The position numbers and the translations under genes were made by a program. A model generated the notes under the pieces. The model searched no databases, was not told where the DNA came from, and was given only the letters and a program-made list of their open reading frames with translations. 64,000 nucleotides of DNA from Rhizodiscina lignyota (taxonomy: Eukaryota > Ascomycota > Dothideomycetes > Aulographales > Rhizodiscinaceae). Shown here piece after piece: positions 29,522-38,759 of this stretch. How positions within the stretch are numbered: position 1 is the first letter of the stretch; each line of letters begins with the position of its first letter. The stretch covers positions 796,554-860,553 of the forward strand of contig ML978133.1 in assembly GCA_010015805.1 (NCBI GenBank). Reading direction: 5' to 3'.

Positions 29522-31288
29522 ATGTCGAAACGACATTTGTTCGACTCCCCTGATGGACTCGTCGTAAAAGGACTTCGGGGCATCGTCGCGTACAACCCCT
29601 CACTGGGACTCGACGAGGCAAATAAAGTGGTCTTCGATACATCATACAATAAGAACAATGTCTCTATAATTAGCGGAGGGGGTTCGGGACACGAGCCTGC
29701 TTGGTCTGGGTACGTGGGCCAGAATATGCTCGCGGCTGCAGTTCAGGGCGACATTTTTGCCTCTCCAAGTACAAAGCAGATTCTCGCAGGAATAGATGCC
29801 GTACCATCAGACAAGGGAACAATCCTGGTCGTCACAAATTACACAGGCGATTGCCTGCATTTTGGGCTCGCTTGTGAAAAGGCTATTGCAGCAGGCCATA
29901 AATGTCGGACAATTATCTGTGGTGACGACGTTTCGGTGGGAAGGCAAGGTAGTCTCGTTGGAAGACGCGGTCTGGCGGGCCAGATCGGTGTGTTGAAAGT
30001 AATGGGTGGTGCTTCTGGCGCTGGTGCTTCTCTCGACCAAGTCTACGATCTTGGAGTTGCCTTCTCCCAGCAGATTGTATCCATTGCAGCCACACTCGAT
30101 CATTGCCATGTGCCAGGTCGAACGGAGCATGGCATGTTTACCGGCGACGAGATGGAGATTGGAACAGGCCCTCACAACGAACCTGGGTACAAGAAACTGT
30201 CACCAGCCCCATCGCCTCAGGATCTGGTTAAGCAGATTCTAACGTATTGCCTGGATGAGAACGACTCAAACAGAGGATACGTCAAATTCGACCCTAGTGA
30301 CGAGACCATGCTGCTCGTCAGCAACTTCGGCGGCATGTCAAATCTCGAGATGGGAGCATTAATTGACGAGCTGCTCGAGCAACTTGCGACGAATTGGAAG
30401 ATTGAGCCGATACGCGTTTTCTGTGGTTTTCTCGAAACCTCACTCAACGCACCGGCATTCTCAGTATCAGTGATTAACGTCACCGCTGCTGCAAAGAACT
30501 GCTCATACTCCGTGGATGAGATCAAGGCTTTCTTTGACATTAGGACGACTACGAATTGGGAGTATGTGGCTGGCTCCCAATCGCAGCGGCGACCTCGAAA
30601 GGAGCAATTCGTGCAGCCGATACCGGAGGAAGGGAAGACTGTAGATGAAGCCAAGGACCTAAAGATCGATGCAAAGTTGCTGGACAAGATGCTCCGCAAC
30701 GCCTGCGATGAGCTAATAGCTGCGGAGCCGGACTTGACAAAATGGGATACAGTCATGGGCGACGGCGACTGTGGCGAGACACTCAAGACTGGAGCAAGCT
30801 CTCTGATTGCTGCCCTCGATTCAGGTCTGGCATCGAAGGGCTCCGTCGTCACCGTGCTGCAAGATCTGGAAGAGATCGTGGAAGGAAAGATGGGCGGCAC
30901 TCTTGGTGGTATCCTCGGCATCTTCTTCGTCTCGATGCGCACTGCCCTTGAAGATAACGTCGCCCTCGCCCAGAGTGAAGGCATACCAAAGTTGTGGGCA
31001 AAAGCTATCAAAACCTCGTTGGACAATTTGAGCCGCTACACACCCGCAAAGGTCGGCGACCGCACAGTCATGGATACTCTCATTCCCTTTGCGGATGCAT
31101 TGGGCTCCGGGAGCTTCGACGATGGTGTGAGCGCCGCTATCAAGGGAGCAGAAGCTACGAAGACGATGAAGCCAAGGCTTGGTCGAGCTACATATGTTGG
31201 AGCTGGCGCAGAAGACAAGGACCTGCCTCCTGATCCTGGAGCCTGGGGTGCCATGGTGGCTATCAGGGGCTTGAAATCGGGCACATGA
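29522..31288 (+). CDS. Dihydroxyacetone kinase family (candidate erythrulose kinase)
   Basis: Single exon, 588 aa, the length of single-chain fungal Dak proteins. The N-terminal DhaK domain contains SIISGGGSGHEPAWSGYVG and the substrate-binding His218 in GPHNEPG, which binds the ketose covalently as a hemiaminal. The C-terminal DhaL domain starts near residue 380 and has the ATP/Mg loop GDGDCGETLKTG and GGTLGGILGIFF. The reaction is ATP-dependent phosphorylation of dihydroxyacetone or a related ketose. With the adjacent TPI-like and RpiB-like genes the best candidate substrate is L-erythrulose (EYK1-like); dihydroxyacetone detoxification is the alternative. Cytosolic; no targeting signal seen. 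Confidence 0.93.
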   Translation: MSKRHLFDSPDGLVVKGLRGIVAYNPSLGLDEANKVVFDTSYNKNNVSIISGGGSGHEPAWSGYVGQNMLAAAVQGDIFASPSTKQILAGIDAVPSDKGTILVVTNYTGDCLHFGLACEKAIAAGHKCRTIICGDDVSVGRQGSLVGRRGLAGQIGVLKVMGGASGAGASLDQVYDLGVAFSQQIVSIAATLDHCHVPGRTEHGMFTGDEMEIGTGPHNEPGYKKLSPAPSPQDLVKQILTYCLDENDSNRGYVKFDPSDETMLLVSNFGGMSNLEMGALIDELLEQLATNWKIEPIRVFCGFLETSLNAPAFSVSVINVTAAAKNCSYSVDEIKAFFDIRTTTNWEYVAGSQSQRRPRKEQFVQPIPEEGKTVDEAKDLKIDAKLLDKMLRNACDELIAAEPDLTKWDTVMGDGDCGETLKTGASSLIAALDSGLASKGSVVTVLQDLEEIVEGKMGGTLGGILGIFFVSMRTALEDNVALAQSEGIPKLWAKAIKTSLDNLSRYTPAKVGDRTVMDTLIPFADALGSGSFDDGVSAAIKGAEATKTMKPRLGRATYVGAGAEDKDLPPDPGAWGAMVAIRGLKSGT

Positions 31289-31505
31289 GGAGACCTATCG
31301 GTTTGTTGGCAATTCGCCTCCAACTATTGACTGAAAATAGTTAATGTTGACTGTATCATAATTTATCCCATTTCTCAGCGAGTCAAAGCAGACCGAGCCC
31401 TTGGAGCCCTGATAGCTAACCAAATTAGGAATAGCGTCATCTCATTAAAAGCGACATGCATTCTGTTTCTCCCACACACCAATTTATTTACATGTACGCA
31501 ACTAT

Positions 31506-33211
31506 CTACACCTTGAAGGTAGTGCTCTTTATTTCCTCTGCTAGGCTCTCTCCAAACTCACCGCTATAGCCATTTGCCTCCAAGTACTCACGCCACTTAG
31601 TATCCTCGTTCTCCAGATCACGTTCCTTATCCGGGATGAAGAACCAAGAGATCAAGCCGCCAGTTAAAGCAAAAGCAGCACCAATCAGGAACGTACCCTG
31701 GTTTCCCTTTTCAGGGGTTGAGAAAGAGTCCTGAATTGGCGTGAAGACTTGCGTACCAATTGCCGCACCCGCCTTGCCGACCTAATCAAAAAGTTAGCTT
31801 GGACACAAAACCACAATGATATCTGACTTACCGCCGCTGCAAAGCCTAAGAAATGGCCACGAAGAGGTGTTGGGAAGGATTCTGCGCCACAGAGGAAGGT
31901 TGCGACCTGGTCAAAAAGTTAGCGCCGAAACGGAATGACGATGATACAAGACTTACACCTGGGCCCATCTCGCCAAGGCTGTTGAAAATGCCGTAGAGCA
32001 CAATGAAGAGCGCGAAAACACTCTGGATTGGCTTCAGAGCGCCTCCGATAATGAAACCAAGGAGGGACCACAAGAAGAAGCCAAGTGTCATAGTCTGCTT
32101 GCGTCCAATGCGGTCCATCAGGAGGCCACCGACAATGCACCCAGGGAGATAGAAGCAGTTGACAACGGTACCATAACCAATGTTTTGGATGAGAGTGTTG
32201 TTGGGATTAAGTTGGGCAATGATGGTACTCGAGAAAATGCCAAAGGGATAGGTGACGAAGTCGTACATGAACCACGACAGAGACGTTCCCAGCATTGGCT
32301 TCCAGTATCTCTTAATGGCGAGCCAGTATGGAATCTTGTTCTTCATCGCATGCTTCCGGTACTGCGTCGAGTTGATGATTCGGATACGGAAGAAGAAGAG
32401 AGTGACTGGCAAGACAAATCCCAGGCCAAAGCAGACTCGCCATACTCCGACGGAGGTGCGCTCATTGTAAGCGGCGAGGACGATGAGGGCGACAACACCA
32501 GCAACCACAAAGCCAAGGTCGATGGAAAAGTCTGTGGACATGGCGACGAGAATACCGCGACGCTTGCGAACGAGAGGTGATTCATCGGAAGCCTCGGCGG
32601 TACCAGTGCCGCAGACTGGATATTCGCCTCCTGCTCCAAAGCCAGCTACTCCTCGTCCGACGATCATCATCCAGAACATGCCCAGTTGGCTAGTACCATG
32701 AGCGGCCGTTGCAAGAACGACACCCAATACAAGGAAGGCTGTAGCGAAAATGATACCGGTTCGCCTTCCCATCTTGTCGATGGCCCACCCAAAGAACAGC
32801 ATCCCAAAGATTTCGCCAATGAGGTAAGAATTGCTGAGACGAGTCTTGATAGTCGACGAGATGCCATCTGGATACAGGTCGCTAAATAGCGGCTCCATAT
32901 AACCAATTATCTACTCAGTGTCAACACAATGTCATCAGTGCCAAATCCACATTGGGTGTAGCGCTACCTGCGCATTGTATCTAGACATGTAATTAGTACA
33001 AGATTCTTATCAGGTGTACAGCTACCAACCCATCGGAAAACAGTGCAAGTCCAGAGACTACTACAGTCATAATTGACGAGATGCGTGTAATCTTCTGAGT
33101 AACACTTATGTCGACCCCATCGGCCACGCCAGTCGTAATAGCAACCTGAGGGTCCTTGGGGTCACGATCCTGGAGATCAAAATCAGGAACATTATCCTTG
33201 TTATTGCTCAT
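31506..33211 (-). CDS. Git1-type MFS transporter (phosphate:H+ symporter family, glycerophosphodiester permease-like)
   Basis: Exons complement(31506..31781, 31832..31906, 31957..32910, 32968..32980, 33030..33211) give 499 aa with all frames preserved. The second exon is a 13-nt microexon. Family marks include LFSDGYNAQ in helix 1, GYMEPLFSDLY, GMLFFGWAIDKMGRR (MFS signature), GRGVAGFGAGGEYPV, WFMYDFVTYPFG and FLCGAESFPTPLRG. Twelve membrane helices are expected. Relatives such as yeast Git1 import glycerophosphoinositol and other organophosphates by proton symport. It is divergent from the phosphonate dioxygenase gene, which makes an organophosphorus substrate attractive (inference). Confidence 0.9.
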
Positions 33212-34030
33212 GATTGAAGATGTAAGAGACAATGCCAATTGGGCTGCTTTGAGAAAGATATCTACAGCTCTTGGGCTGCAGTTTGAACTTATCTATCACT
33301 CTCTACCCTGCTTCAAGCTGTGACCCAGGGATCTACATATATTTCTCATGCTTTGCCTCCCTTTCGGATACCTGCCGTTCAAGATCTGTGTCTGACCGTG
33401 AGGTTTGATGTCGATTAGAGCCACAATCTTGGGCCGGCGTGAAGTGCGAGCGTTCAATTTCCAGTCGGAAGGGAACGTGCAAGGTCCCACATGTCTCTAC
33501 ATCAAGCTTTGCTTAGCTCTGGGCCTGTGCCCTGCGTTTCTGGAATTGTTCGACTCCAACCATGTTCAGGTTGCTTTGAGGTGGAGGTTGGGGCATTTGT
33601 CGGAGGTAACATGCGACAACACGTGCTGCGCTTCGGGGATCTCATTCACCAACGTCAACTTCGGCTCGCATGCAAATCACCAACCTTTTCATCACTCCCC
33701 GGAAACCAACAAACGCGCTGAAAAGCTTGAGGACGCTTCGTGATCCCTCGTGGGGCTTGCGGAGCCCGGCGTGGCGGGCTATCTCTGAATCGACCTTCTC
33801 GCCGAGGTCGACGTTTGCCCTCCAATCTTCGCCTGCCTGGATCTGGTAAACTGAAGCGACCGACTGTCTTCGGGGTTTTCTTTTTCTGTTTCTTGTTGAG
33901 TGCATCGGAGGCCGTGCCGACATGTGATGATGAAATTCTCGAGATGATCTCTTAAGTGGATGTTGAGATACGGAAATAAGAGTGACCAACATAGTCCTGT
34001 ACATGACACACGTCAATTTAGCGCGTAACA
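33212..34030. promoter_or_regulatory. Divergent promoter region, transporter / dioxygenase
   Basis: 819 bp between the Git1-type transporter start (33211, minus) and the PhnY/TmpA-like start (34031, plus). Shared control is plausible. I could not identify a phosphate-regulon (Pho4/NUC-1 type CACGTG) site with confidence; gcacgtg is not evident near either start. A ccaacgtcaa lies around 33651. Confidence 0.4.
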
Positions 34031-35021
34031 ATGTCTTATCAACTCTCGCAAGAGCAGCGTGAGAGCTTTGAGAAGGATGGTTTTCTAGTTCTACGCGACG
34101 TGCTCTCAGAATCAGAAACGAAAGATGTGCAGCAATGGGCACAGGAGGTTCATGACTGGCCGATATCGCCAGAGTCACCATGGATGCCATACGAGGTTAT
34201 ACGAATCCGAGAAGGCGAAATCAGCGGCTAATGTTCTAGACAGGAGGTCAATGCGAGCGGCAAGAGGGTTCTCTGTAGAACCGAGAACTATGCAAACTAT
34301 CACGACGGATTCAATGGCTTCCTCAGGGGCAAAAGGCTCCGGGGCGTCCTTGCGCAGTTGTCGGGCGAGCCAATGAATCTATTCAAAGAGAAGATCAATT
34401 ACAAGCTCGCTGGCAGCGGTATGAGCTGTGGCGCAATGTCGACTCGTATGAAACGTGTCTGACGACAATCAGGAGGCTTTGCTCCGCACATCGATTCGCC
34501 GGCATATAGACAGATCAAGGACATCAAACACTTGACCATTCTGCTTGCTGTTGACTCGGCAAATATGTCCAATGGTGGGCTTGAAGCTGTGCGAGGTAGC
34601 CATAATATGAAGGTCCCTTTGGGGGATGATCTCTGTATCCCATCGGACTGGATTCAATCCCATGAATGGACTCCGATAGACCTCGAGCCAGGTGAGAAAT
34701 CAGTCTTGACTCCAAAGTTGCCGAGTACTGACTGGAATGCAAGGCCAGCTCCTAATCTTCGGCTCCTACTTGGCCCATCGTAGCGGAGCTAATCGAAGCG
34801 ATACTGACCGCAAAGCGCTTTACGCGACGTACAATCGAGCGAGTGAAGGAGACCTTCATGATGACTACTACGAGCATCGCGCAAAGAACTGGCCAGCCAC
34901 TCATATGCGAAAGCCGGACGAGGACTATGCTGAGGGTCAGCTGCTCTATGGATATGGGAGTCCGATGTTGAGCGTCGTGACAGGAAAGCAACTTGTCTTT
35001 GAAGGAGATGTGCGTGGCTAA
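34031..35021 (+). CDS. PhyH-family 2-oxoglutarate dioxygenase, PhnY/TmpA-like (phosphonate alpha-hydroxylase)
   Basis: Exons 34031..34195, 34244..34418, 34473..34691, 34744..35021 give 278 aa. The in-frame stops in the unspliced DNA all lie in 48-54 bp introns. The iron triad is His119-x-Asp121 (GFAPHIDSPAY) and His198 (YLAHRSGANRS); Arg209 in DRKALYATYN is the likely 2-oxoglutarate anchor. Extended segments such as LFKEKINYKLAGSGG, YNRASEGDLHDDYY and RAKNWPATHMR are characteristic of the bacterial PhnY/TmpA group rather than generic PhyH proteins. PhnY hydroxylates C1 of 2-aminoethylphosphonate; TmpA does the same on the N-trimethyl analogue. The next gene encodes the partner C-P cleaving oxygenase, strongly supporting this call. 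Confidence 0.88.
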
Positions 35022-35390
35022 TGAAATATATCATCGCTTGAGATTGCTTGGTTACAAACAAGTAGAAATGATTGTCCGTGGAGCGATATAGAGCGTTCCT
35101 ATGTTCAAGCGCGCCGACTGAAAGCATCGCAGAGTCTTCTCAAAAGCTCAAACGCAATGCTCCACCAGAGTGCGATTCCAGGGGCCACTTCTCAGAAACC
35201 CAATACCAATTTAGGAAATTGCACAGGTCCGTGAATGAGCTTTATTCCCGAGAGATTGTGACCAATGAGGATTGCAGATGCTGGATGCCGTGTTTTCACA
35301 CCTCGGGGGAGCTCCGATTCCCCTGACAGATAAATACTGTCTTGCGCTGGCGATTGAGAGGCCTCCGGCATCTAGTGACGTTATCCTTGT
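35022..35390. promoter_or_regulatory. Intergenic between dioxygenase and HD oxygenase
   Basis: 369 bp between co-oriented genes, expected to hold the first gene's 3' UTR and the second's promoter. No other feature recognised. Confidence 0.4.
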
Positions 35391-36029
35391 ATGCCACCAA
35401 ATTCGAAAATGCGTGCTGACGACTCCTCTCCATCTGAGAGAACCAATTATCTGATCTCTCTATACGAGAAGGCGGGAACTGGGGATTACATCGGCGAACG
35501 CATTTCTCAACTCGAGCACTCACTGCAATGCGCGCATCTCGCTTCCTCATCGGGCGCTGATGCCGAAACAACAATTGCGGCACTGTTTCATGACATTGGG
35601 CAATTTCTTCCTGCCGATGATGTTCGAGCGTTAGCAAGAAGCGTCCAGGACATGCGGACGGCTTCGAGCGATGACTTGGAAGGAAGTGTCGGAAGAGTTG
35701 GTCACGAAGCAATCGGTGCAGAATATCTGACACGCCTGGGCTTCTCGACGAAGGTCTCTGCATTAGTTGGTGCGCACGTGGAGGCGAAAAGATACCTCTG
35801 TGCAGTTGATCCGACATATGAGCTCAGCGACGCCAGCAAAGCCAGCCTAAGATTCCAGGGTGGGCCAATGAATGAGGAGGAACGACAGGAGTTCGAGGCA
35901 GAGGGTTGGTACAAGGAAAAGTGTGCATTGCGGAAATGGGATGACGGAGCAAAGGTTGTAGGGTTGGAGGTTGAGGGCCTCGACACTTACCGCCCGCTCA
36001 TTCAGGCACTTCTCGAGGCGGAAGCATAA
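35391..36029 (+). CDS. HD-domain mixed-valent diiron oxygenase, PhnZ/TmpB-like (C-P bond cleavage)
   Basis: Single exon, 212 aa. The HD-domain ligands are in order: His43 (QLEHSLQ), His67-Asp68 (ALFHDIG), His105 (VGHEAIGAEYL), His129 (GAHVEAKRYLC) and Asp184/185 (KWDDGAKV). Tyr33 and Glu36 (DYIGE) sit where PhnZ has its gating Tyr and substrate-binding Glu. The block HVEAKRYLCAVDPTY and FQGGPMNEEE is specific to the PhnZ/TmpB group and not seen in ordinary HD phosphohydrolases. PhnZ uses O2 to split 2-amino-1-hydroxyethylphosphonate into glycine and phosphate; TmpB acts on the trimethylammonio analogue giving glycine betaine. Placed right after the PhnY/TmpA-like gene on the same strand. Convergent with the multicopper oxidase (56 bp). 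Confidence 0.88.
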   Translation: MPPNSKMRADDSSPSERTNYLISLYEKAGTGDYIGERISQLEHSLQCAHLASSSGADAETTIAALFHDIGQFLPADDVRALARSVQDMRTASSDDLEGSVGRVGHEAIGAEYLTRLGFSTKVSALVGAHVEAKRYLCAVDPTYELSDASKASLRFQGGPMNEEERQEFEAEGWYKEKCALRKWDDGAKVVGLEVEGLDTYRPLIQALLEAEA

Positions 36030-36085
36030 CATGGTCCAGGGGACTTCCAATATGTGTACATTGCTGGTAACTCTAGAAATGCTTT

Positions 36086-37993
36086 TTACAAGTCTCCCAT
36101 TTGAAGGCCCATAGCCATCCCACTTGCTTGATGCCACAGGATATGGCAATGGAACATCCAGATGCCCGGGTTGTCCGCCTTGAACCTAAGCACTGTATAG
36201 CCGCGCTTTGGCACATAGAATGTATCTCTTCTCACTCCAAGTTCGGTGTTCAATGGACCTCCTGGGGGTACTGGATTCTCGAAAGGGTTCCACGAGCCCC
36301 ATCCAAAGCCTGCGTGTGTCTGTAGGACGTACACGTCATGACCATGCAAATGAAAAGGATGGCTGCCATCATCGAGATTGTTGAGCACAAGGTCGATCCA
36401 GTACGGAGAGACAGAGTCGGCGTTTGTATCACTTGGGAGCTGGATGTGAGGAACGAATTGGTGCGCGTCCCACTGTGAGCGCGGAAGTGCGAGGAGATAG
36501 CCAGGAGGTGACGCCTGTGGCTCCCAGGAAGTCTGGTTGATATATCCATGGGGTATGTTCGAGAGATGTGCCAGTTTCTGGGTCGTAGAGTACAGGACCA
36601 TCGTCATGTTCGCCACTCTAGGGAGTTCCTGCGTACTTATTGCAGGTGCCTTTGCCGCATCGAGGTTGTAAAAATTCAAGATGCCGCTGTGCACATCACT
36701 GCCGACTCCCCTGTTGTCAGAGAACAGTAAAGGGAAGAGTTGTGAGTCTGTGAGAGCGGGATTGGGATACTTGAAATTCTCGTCTTCAAACGTGACCTGC
36801 AAAGCTGGATCTCGCAGATGGTCGTCTCCGGTGAATACAATGTCCACCCTCTGTCCGGGATAAAGAACGCCAACCGATCTGGTCAACTGTCCTTGAATGT
36901 CGCTTCCACCGTCAACATTGATAGGTAGCATTCTCCCTCCCGTGACCGAGACAGTGAACCCGGCAAGATCACCAACATTGACGAGGCGCATACGATAGTG
37001 TTTAGACTCCTCGAAAGAGAATATTGGGGCTGTGCGTTGGATGCAGTCCAAAGGTCGCGCTCGTGTTGCCATCGAGCAGTTGTATGCACCTACGCCGTTC
37101 AAGAGCAACGAGTCTGGGACTGGTTCCATACCGAACGATGCGGCCCTCATGTACCATGCTATGACATCCTTTGCCGAGCGATGGTACCAGTCACCGATCA
37201 TTAGCAGCCTCTCCTCCTCATACTCATACAGTTGCATGTCGGATTTGGTGTCCAAGTCGATGATGGGCTTGTGGACAATGAATGCCCCAAACAAGCCATC
37301 TGCTCGCTGGACTCCATCGTGCGCGTGATACCAGAAAGTGCCATGCTGGTCATCGGAAACTCGAAATTGGTACGTGAAATTGGCTCCTGGCTCGATTGGC
37401 ATTTGTGTAAAGCTGGCGGCACCATCCATCTCGTTTGCACCTCGCATGTGAAGGCCATGCCAATGCATTGCGATTCCGTCGTCTTCCAGGCCATTCTCCA
37501 CGTTAATGACAATCGTGTCACCCGAACGACATTCGACACTTGGCCCAAGAAATTCATTATTGATCAGATAGACCGTCTTCAAGACGCCATCGGGGCGGCG
37601 GGGTCCAGCTGTGATCCTCCATTGATGGCGGATCACAGCTGGCTTGCGGTGTACATGCTCCTCCGGATGGAGCACGTGATTCAATCGATGCTCGATATCA
37701 TCAACTTCATTGGAGCCGCTCTGCTGCAGCCTGCCAGTCTTCGGCGATCGAACGAATCGGAAGGAGAAATATGCGGCGCTACATAATATGAAGAGAAGCG
37801 CGAAGATGCCCACCAGCAGCCTTCTAGAGCGGTTGGGATACCTTGAACCCGGCCCCTGACGTCCTACATGCTCTTCACTGCTCTTTTCATGCTCTTCAGA
37901 CAGCCGGCTCTGATGTTGAGGTCGAGTTAGACTTCTCTTGCGGAAGCCCTTCGATTGGCCTGACAGGGGTGCGGACAAGGTTTCGTTTTCCAT
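36086..37993 (-). CDS. Membrane-anchored multicopper oxidase (laccase-like)
   Basis: Single exon, 635 aa. There is no cleavable signal peptide. A polar N-terminus of about 57 residues is followed by one hydrophobic helix (about 58-80), so a type II membrane protein is likely. All four copper motifs are intact: HWHGLHMRG, FWYHAHDG, HPFHLHGHDVYV and HCHILWHQASGMAM near the C-terminus. Three cupredoxin domains are expected. Members oxidise phenols or metal ions and reduce O2 to water. Closest in layout to ascomycete laccase-like enzymes; ferroxidase activity cannot be excluded. Convergent with the HD oxygenase gene; its start faces the phospholipase gene. Confidence 0.92.
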   Translation of the reverse strand: MENETLSAPLSGQSKGFRKRSLTRPQHQSRLSEEHEKSSEEHVGRQGPGSRYPNRSRRLLVGIFALLFILCSAAYFSFRFVRSPKTGRLQQSGSNEVDDIEHRLNHVLHPEEHVHRKPAVIRHQWRITAGPRRPDGVLKTVYLINNEFLGPSVECRSGDTIVINVENGLEDDGIAMHWHGLHMRGANEMDGAASFTQMPIEPGANFTYQFRVSDDQHGTFWYHAHDGVQRADGLFGAFIVHKPIIDLDTKSDMQLYEYEEERLLMIGDWYHRSAKDVIAWYMRAASFGMEPVPDSLLLNGVGAYNCSMATRARPLDCIQRTAPIFSFEESKHYRMRLVNVGDLAGFTVSVTGGRMLPINVDGGSDIQGQLTRSVGVLYPGQRVDIVFTGDDHLRDPALQVTFEDENFKYPNPALTDSQLFPLLFSDNRGVGSDVHSGILNFYNLDAAKAPAISTQELPRVANMTMVLYSTTQKLAHLSNIPHGYINQTSWEPQASPPGYLLALPRSQWDAHQFVPHIQLPSDTNADSVSPYWIDLVLNNLDDGSHPFHLHGHDVYVLQTHAGFGWGSWNPFENPVPPGGPLNTELGVRRDTFYVPKRGYTVLRFKADNPGIWMFHCHILWHQASGMAMGLQMGDL

Positions 37994-38759
37994 GAAGACT
38001 CGGAAATGGCAAATACTCTTCTCAGCTCACCATCAACGACGACACTCCATCAACACCATATGAACTGCCTCAGATCTACTTGCACCATCGGTGACAAAGG
38101 CGCATCTTTCGATCGCTGCGAAGTCACCCTAGCGTGGGGTCAACTCAAGAGCGTCAAGCACGTCGACCGACCCGGCTTCCGGGCGCAAACGCGTGGCCCC
38201 CAGACGTGCCCGGATCTTTGTGCGCAGAACGGCGTTACCAGCACGGGAAGGTATTATCAACGCAATTCGTCGGCCGGGGCGATGGGGAGCTACATCCCAC
38301 GGAGGGAACATGGAACTGTAATCAAAAGCAGGGATTAGAAGAAAATCTACACTACTGCAATAGTGTTGCCTGGTACCTGGTCGGGAGAATGGTGTCTAGT
38401 CCAATCGACGACAACCTGATCGCACACGTGCAGGCTCATTCATCTGCGCCTCCGTAAACCGTCGTACAGACGACCGGACTTCTCCAAACGAACATGGGAA
38501 AATGTAGCACACGTGCCAAGCCCAGTGGGAGCTGGAAGCTATAGCACCGGCCAGAGCTTGAATAGTACAAGCCTTTTCAACAAGTGCTCGACGAGTATGG
38601 CAGGTCGAAGGCAAGGCTAGACAGCTTTACGAACGATCCGCCCAAAGGGCGGCACAAGCGCCGATTTCAATTGCCAATGGTAAAGCTATAAATCAAAATA
38701 TCCTCGTGGCGATTGATTGCCGGCAGCTTCCCTCAGTTACAATCCGACAGCTCAAAGCC
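37994..38759. promoter_or_regulatory. Divergent promoter region, multicopper oxidase / phospholipase C
   Basis: 766 bp between divergent starts at 37993 and 38760. A plus-strand ORF at 38006-38338 has no motif and is not supported. No confident operator. Confidence 0.4.

Noticed and set aside
34196-34743. In-frame stops in the PhnY/TmpA-like gene suggesting decay
   Set aside because: Three introns of 48-54 bp with good splice sites remove them and restore every conserved segment.
35391-36029. HD protein as a generic nucleotide phosphohydrolase or myo-inositol oxygenase
   Set aside because: It carries the PhnZ/TmpB-specific AKRYLCAVDP and QGGPM blocks and lies next to the matching dioxygenase; myo-inositol oxygenase is longer with different surrounding motifs.
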